Shown one piece after another: positions 58,021 to 64,000 of a DNA stretch of 64,000 nucleotides (position 1 is its first letter; each line of letters opens with the position of its first letter). This DNA is from Gelatoporia subvermispora B. Its lineage: Eukaryota; Basidiomycota; Agaricomycetes; Polyporales; Gelatoporiaceae. Position numbers and translations under genes: made by a program. The stretch covers positions 1,910,524 through 1,974,523 of the forward strand of contig KB445793.1 of NCBI GenBank assembly GCA_000320605.2, read 5' to 3'. Below the pieces are notes generated by a model. The model was not told the DNA's origin and made no database searches. It saw only the letters and a list, made by a program, of their open reading frames with translations.

Positions 58021-60150
58021 ATAAGCGTAAAAGACAGGTCCACACAACGAACGTTCGTGCCCACTGAGCATGAGGAAGAGTCTGTGCGACATCCCGCGAC
58101 GCCTAGACAAGGGCTGTGCGTAGAACATGGTATGTCAAGGGAAGCCTATGATGTCCAAGCAACGTCGAGACCGCAGAATACGTAACCCAAGTACGACCGC
58201 GGGCCAGTGTGTATATTCCAAGCCGCTTGAATCAATGGAGCGAAGCGTTTATCTAAAGGCGATAGCACCGGACGGCATATAGCGCGCAGCTATCAGAACG
58301 ACGCTGAGTGACCAGAAGTCCAAGAACACTTCCACTAAGCCACTAGTGCAACCTAGCACGTCCTCGGTACGTAAGCGAGAGCGTAGTGCATTCGGACGCA
58401 GCCGTTGGACGAGCCGCCGACACAGAAGAACACGATGCATTCAGCGACCTAGCCGCCCGGGAGTCTAGGGCGACTTCTAGGATATATGACCACGTCAGCG
58501 GACTATGCGAACCCGCGAGAGCACGTCAGGACGTTTTGTATGTGTACCGGGCGGACCTTCCGGTGAGCGCTCTGTGTCCAGCTAGAGCAGACGATGGGTA
58601 ATGGCGTGACTTCCTGCACCTCCACGACGCGAGAACGGCGATGTGAGCGAATCACCTTGGCGTGAGTCGAGAAGCACTGGCGCGGACGACAAAGAGACGG
58701 ACACGAATCCGAGCAGAAGGTCTGAGCAGACCATGAAGCCCGCTCATCGCTTGAGACACGAGCAGTGTGCGGCCAAAATAGCAGCTCAGAGAACAGTCGT
58801 GTACAGAGAGAGAGAGCCGGTCCGGCGCTCACGACGCAAGATCCACCTGCACGGAAGAAAGTGTTTGTATGCCAGCAATCCAAAGCTGACGGCGCAAAGA
58901 AGGCAGGAGGACCAGGCACATCACAGTGAAAGCTGCCCATTGAACTGCTATTCGAAACAGTCGCGTTTCGAGGATGAGACAAAATCTGTGCATAGAGACC
59001 TAGACATCAGCTGATGGCATGGACAGCAGTAGTAGTCATTGGCAATTGCAGCCAGCGACTTCGGAATGTTCAAGACTCGGCGGGTGTTGCGGATCCGAGT
59101 TGGCAAACGAGGCTGGCAGTTGAATCATGAATACCGAGGACAGTATCAGTGCCAAGAAGTGTGGTATCCCAACCGAACCACAAAGCCTCCGGCACAGAGC
59201 CAAAAGTTTGGGATGCAGCGTGCTGAGAAGATTCAGCTACGTTGCGGGCTTGCACTGGAGGAGGCAGTGAGCAATCCTGTGAAAGGTTTTGTGGGCATTC
59301 CTCACGTGATGAACCGGCCGCTTGCAATAATAGTGACGATGTCATGAAGGAGTGTGAGCCACTGGCCAGAGGCAGAGGACACCTCAAACAATCGAAACAC
59401 TTCCTTTTGTTGATTTCAAGCATGAAAGCAGACTTTATCGCTGAAAAAATCCGAATTTGTGAATATCGAAACCATCGAAACTTTTCCCCTGTGAGGCTCG
59501 TTGGGTGTGCTTCGAACAAAGACAGACTCTTCCGATCGGACCGGTGCTATATCATATTGGTATACAGATGCAACGGTTTCGTGCCCCTGCGCGCTGAACC
59601 GACGCTGTGTGCATCACTGGCGATATCCTACCTGTGCTCTTTTCACTTTCACTTTCACACCTTTTCAGATCGGTAAGCCTGAAAGCGGAAAACACAGCGC
59701 AAAACCAGACTTGATGTTTTTGCTCATGCATAATACAAGCGCCCTGGCCCCCGCAACATGCTGGGTGGCAGCTGGCTGTAGGTGCTTACCAACGATACAT
59801 GTACAGTGGCGAATGTGGAGGTGTCCGTGTATATATCTGTAATGCGTTGGGGAAATATCGCATTGACTTTGACGCCTGTTGCCTACCTTTTGTGGATACA
59901 TAGCTGATGTCTTCCCTGCCTTGCCACGCCACACAACGGCGTCCAACTGTCGCGCCAAGTGCCAAAAAGGCAGGAAAGTCAACTGGTATCTTCCTGATGG
60001 CTCTGATGGACAGCAGCAGCTTTAAAGCTCTCAGCATCTTTGATACGAGATAGTCGCTAGGCGAGTGTTGTATGCTTGTAAGCCTTCGTCGGAACAGGTC
60101 GACTCGAGTACGCATTCCGCAGGTTCAATTGTCAACCATTATCTCCCCAG
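58021..60150. other. 2.1-kb region without a recognisable gene
   Basis: Frames of up to 159 codons occur on both strands but none resembles a known family. The plus-strand frame at 58643-59014 is Arg/Glu-rich and of low complexity. Confidence 0.35.
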
Positions 60151-61957
60151 ATGTCTATGACAAACTTCCTCCGAGATGAAATATTGTCGCAACAGTACAC
60201 ACCAAATGCTTATTGCTCTTACTTCTACGCTTCTGACTGACACATTTCTGGTCAACAGGTTGCCCTCTATCGCTACCGTAGCAGCAAGCGGTGAAGTGCC
60301 TCTGCTCGTTCAATTACAGGTGCTCTCTTACTCCCAACAGCTCTTGTATTCTATGACTACATTCTCACTCTGCCGCAAGAAATTGAATTCGTCTGGACGC
60401 GCAAGCGTAGCGCGGTCACCCTGATTTTTTGGACGAACAGGGTCGTTCTGTTAATATGGGCACTCGATACGCTTTGTACGACGGCGGCATTTTGGAACGT
60501 GGACTATGATCACTCGTCGATACTGTCCGAGCGGTGAGACAAGTATCTGTATTGCGTCAATACCAGTTTGGACTGACAACCGGGTGGACCACAGGGTATG
60601 CTATGTGTCCGAAGTCTTGCTCGGGATGTGCGCGATCGTGCTGACAGTCACCAGAGCCGGTATACTGTCGTGTCTAAGGTCCTCTCATACAAGTCTGACG
60701 AAAGACACAGCATTCGCGGCTCTTCATGTATACGCCTTGAATAACCGTAAAGTGCTTCTTGCTGCACTTATATTCGTACTCAGCTCGGCGTCAACGTCTG
60801 GGAATGCGGTAAGTTGAAAATCTCCGTTTACATTGTACGAAAGCGCTCCGCTGACATTGTGCTCGCTCGCAGTATCTACTACTGGCATCGAATTACCGTC
60901 TCACGCCGATCCCAATTGCGGGGACGCGGGGCAGCGCAATTTGCTACATTCAATCTGTCAGTTTCTTTTTCCGTGAGCCTGCACAACAGCGGTGAGTCCC
61001 GACATCACGGTTCACTGTAAAGCCTCAAGCCTCATATACATGCTCCACGAAGCGGGGGGCCATCCGTGCTGCGTAATATTGCTGGGAATATGTGATACTA
61101 AGTTCTGCACACAGTCCAAACAGTAGCTCTCACATGCACTGCCGTTTCTTCTCTCGCAGACCTGGTCGTCATCGTCTATACATGGCACGCGACCCATGCC
61201 GCGAGGCGCACAGCATATGGTATTCGAAGGACGCAGACACTGCCCGAGGTACTGCTTCGCAACGGTATTTATTCTTTCATATGCATCTTGCCTACCAACT
61301 CTGACGCAATGTCTGTGATATATAGGCACTGTCCACTTCATGTGAGCGCCATTTCCAGTAATATTCACCGCGTCCTCAATGACACCACCGAAGCGCCATC
61401 CTCACCCTGAACCTGTTCAATTTTCTTGATAACATGAACGGCATCGATTTTACTCTCAGCAATTCTGCGCAGGCGGTAAGTCGAATTCCATACGCCTCTA
61501 CAAAGTCTCGCGTCCCTAATATACACGGTGCAGGCAATCACAATTGTCTCCGAGTTCCAGACACCGTAAGCCGCAGCATATCCTGTTCTCCCCATCACAC
61601 GGTTACTCACCCATAGCCACGCCTCGCAGGCTCGTCTCGATCACCGTCTCGCACTTCCTGCTCAACCTCCGCGCAGCCGCATCGTGCGCATCCGTGCACG
61701 CCACCGACCTGCACTTGCTAGACGGGAGCACAACCCGCGCGAAGTTAAGCGCGTTCGTCGAGCCGCTGGGCGCACCTCTCTCGCTCTCGTCCGACTCGCA
61801 CCTGTGTGCGGGCCCGCACGAGCCACCGGTGCTCAACGAGGATGCAAACTGCAGCCGAGGACACCGACAAAGAATGAGCGGCAACTGCGTCCGACATCCA
61901 GTTGTCGATATCGGCGCCCCGCGGGACCTCGCTCGTAAAGCCGGTTCGTCGCGCTAG
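60151..61957 (+). CDS. DUF6533-type polytopic membrane protein
   Basis: A seven-helix-like membrane protein of the agaricomycete DUF6533 family, function unknown. From MSMTNFLRDEILSQQYTPNAY it continues in spliced exons. The signature follows as LVFYDYILTLPQEIEFVW then TRKRSAVTLIFWTNRVVLLI. Further exons give VCYVSEVLLGMCAIVLTVTRA, AFAALHVYALNNRKVLLAAL, SLADLVVIVYTWHAT, AILTLNLFNFLDNMNGIDFT, AITIVSEFQTP and finally SITVSHFLLNLRAAASC. The hydrophilic tail (DLHLLDGSTTRAKLSAFVEP) is cytosolic. About ten exons, some of whose limits (around 61010-61140) I could not fix. The 3' part recurs in degraded form downstream. Confidence 0.7.
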
Positions 61958-63690
61958 CGCAGCCCACCAGCTGATGACTGATTCTGCTAGATGCTACCGC
62001 CCGTAGGCGTGGCGCACGCCGGGTGAGCATTTGGGCGCGGGCTCTGCCCGCGCGGCACTAGTGCCGTGGAATGGTGCGCAAGGCAGAATCGGCAGTAGTG
62101 ACTTCGTTGGGCACTGCGCGATAGTAATGAGAGCATCCATGTATTATTCATCCTGTCACGAATCGTTTACGAGTAAACCGAATATGTGCCTCCGACTATA
62201 TTCTAGAACCGAAGAGACCAAATGTTTCTCCGACTTTATAGAACTCGTACAATGCCAGCTGCGTAGCTTGTGGTCGCCTTGCAAGTTGCATGGGTACATT
62301 TCTTTGCCACATCAAGACCAATGTGCGGTGCGCGAGGGGTCCACTGGTCCCATAATCTACACATAAGAAGAGGATATCATCGGGATAAGGGAGCTCAGAA
62401 CGACTCACGGAGGACTTAGCCAAAGGTCTACCCACGAGACCGGCTCCAGGTATTTTCCGACATCTATTCTGACACTCGCACGATGCCAAATCTGTTGCTC
62501 GACACGAAGTCTCACACGTCGAGTGGGCTATCTTCTTTACCATTCTTCGACCAACGGGTCCCTTGTGCTTGTGTGCGGCGCACGAGGGGCCCATTATTTG
62601 ATTTACGTAGATAAAACGGATGCTCTCGAAACGACAGAGGGCTCACCGACTGGTCTCGATGTCACTATAGCAACTTCGTGCTCGGATTTTCGTTCCCAGG
62701 TTTGCCTGGCGGGCCATTTGACGATTTATTCTACCTTAACATTGTTACGGATAATCCGGATGCGAGCCTGCAAACGAAACGGGCGAGCTAGATGGAGGAC
62801 GAGGACTGCCGCAATCGCGAGCGTCCTCACGCACGGCACCGACCTGCAGCTGCCCACACGAGCGTTGAACGGGCGCACGACCCGCACAGATTTCCGCGCG
62901 TCTGTCCACCTCCTTCTCACTTCTTTAGAACAGTGGGACGAGCCAAATTCGGGCGACGAGGACGCACCAGGGGGCGCCTAGCACGAGCACGAGCAAGAAC
63001 CGACACCCGGTCCCAAGCTCGATATCGGTACAGCGCAAAGTGCGCAGTGCACCGGGGACTCGTTCACCACACGCGGTTCGCGCGTAGCCCCGAGCGCGCC
63101 ACACCCACCAGCTGATGGCTGACCCAGGCTGATCCAGCCGAACGCTGCCGTCCGCACATGGGCGTTGGCGACGCAGGGCACAGGTGAGCGAGGCCGTTTC
63201 GCCCGTGCTCAATGCTGCTGCGTGGTGGTCATGAGAGCCCCCGCATACGATTGATCCTGCATCTCGAATTGATGCGTGCAGACTAATCCGGATACGAGCC
63301 TCTGGTGGAATAGGTGCGTAGAAGGGGGGGCGAGGGCCGGCTTCGCGACGGTTGCGCCCCCGTGCCCCCTTGGGCGGACGTGAGCACGAACTAACGCCCT
63401 GCCTCAAGCTCAAGTTCGACGGCGGCACAACGCGAGGTGCGCAATGTTGGATGCACCGGGCCCAGCTCGCAACGCGCGGTCCGCGCGTAGCCCCGAGCGC
63501 GCCAGACCCACCAGTTGATGGCCGATCCTGCCAGACGGTGCCGCCCGTAGGGGGAGCAAATAATTGTGGCGCGGGCGGTGCCCGTGCTAGGCTGATGAGT
63601 GGAGCGGTATACAGGGCCTTTCCGACCGTGCTGCTGCGTGGTGGTGCTGAACGCCCGCACACAATTTGTCTCGGGTCTCTGATTATGTTG
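61640..63690 (+). repeat. Degenerate tandem copies of the DUF6533 last-exon region
   Basis: Three related blocks follow one another: about 61640-62160, 62700-63270 and 63280-63690. Shared landmarks are an ATCCGGATRCGAGCCT start in blocks 2 and 3, ACCGACCTGCA (blocks 1 and 2), CACCAGYTGATG (at about 61968, 63106 and 63510), CGCGTAGCCCCGAGCGCGCCA (blocks 2 and 3), and a GCTGCTGCGTGGTGGT segment near the end of blocks 2 and 3. Blocks 2 and 3 have frames broken by stops and are not intact exons. Confidence 0.5.
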
Positions 63691-64000
63691 GATGGACATC
63701 AGAGGGGACATGGCGGGGCGAGATCGGGCAGCGGCCCGGGAGAGCTCGCGGGACGGGGCGAGCCCGCGGCGCGTCGCTACGACGTATGTATGTAGCTTGT
63801 TGGACAGCGTGTTCGAGGCGGCGCGCCGCCGCGGGGTTGATGCGACGACAAGGAAGATTCGGCGAGGCGTGTTTACTACAACCTTGAATATATTTATAGC
63901 CATCAGGAGTAGGTACCACGCAGGCAGCGTGGACTGTGCGCGGCCAGGGCAATCAGCGGCAGAGCGCGCGGGGTGGTTGGAGGGAGGACGGTGATGGGCT
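63691..64000. other. GC-rich end of the window, nothing recognised
   Basis: Continues the repeated region; short overlapping frames only, none family-like. Confidence 0.3.

Overview
The window looks like genomic DNA of a filamentous basidiomycete, most likely an agaricomycete and perhaps a polypore. Genes are small, lie on both strands, and are cut by many short GT-AG introns of about 42-95 nt. Several families typical of Agaricomycetes are present: BTB-domain proteins, DUF6533-type membrane proteins, Nis1-like secreted proteins, and a large two- to three-gene DNA transposon. There is no sign of bacterial operons, CRISPR or phage. All gene structures were spliced by eye, so exon ends carry some uncertainty.

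Left third (0-24 kb): an isoprenylcysteine methyltransferase-like gene (895-2031); a long stretch with no recognisable gene; two Nis1-like secreted-protein genes flanking a tRNA-Tyr that contains an intron (6.1-8.3 kb); a MATE exporter; a secreted ureohydrolase; a ZIP zinc transporter; a decayed A1 aspartic protease (17.8-19.4 kb); a third Nis1-like gene (21.6 kb); and a phytanoyl-CoA dioxygenase-like gene.

Middle third (24-45 kb): this is the most structured part. A mitochondrial K+/H+ exchange-related gene and an amidoligase-like gene recur in the same order further right (24.9 kb then 30.2 kb; 31.5 kb then 44.1 kb), which indicates an old tandem segmental duplication. In the second unit the mitochondrial gene is a pseudogene with a 661-bp Mutator-like element inserted in it. 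About 10 kb of transposon sequence separates that pseudogene from its amidoligase partner. That sequence holds a hAT-like element that spans an assembly gap, and a large element with an apparently intact transposase and a divergent accessory gene. One of the three amidoligase homologues keeps the catalytic motifs. The other two have lost them but remain open and have identical exon lengths.

Right third (45-64 kb): mostly housekeeping genes, namely a glycerol dehydrogenase, a small membrane protein, a BTB protein, a single-pass membrane protein with a long cytoplasmic tail, a mitochondrial branched-chain 2-oxo acid dehydrogenase E1 alpha, and an mRNA 5'-triphosphatase divergent from it. They are followed by a short tandem repeat, a DUF6533-type membrane protein, and degenerate repeats of the DNA around its last exon up to the window end. 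I see no metabolic cluster uniting these genes. The features most worth following are the amidoligase family with its pseudoenzymes and the nested transposons beside it.
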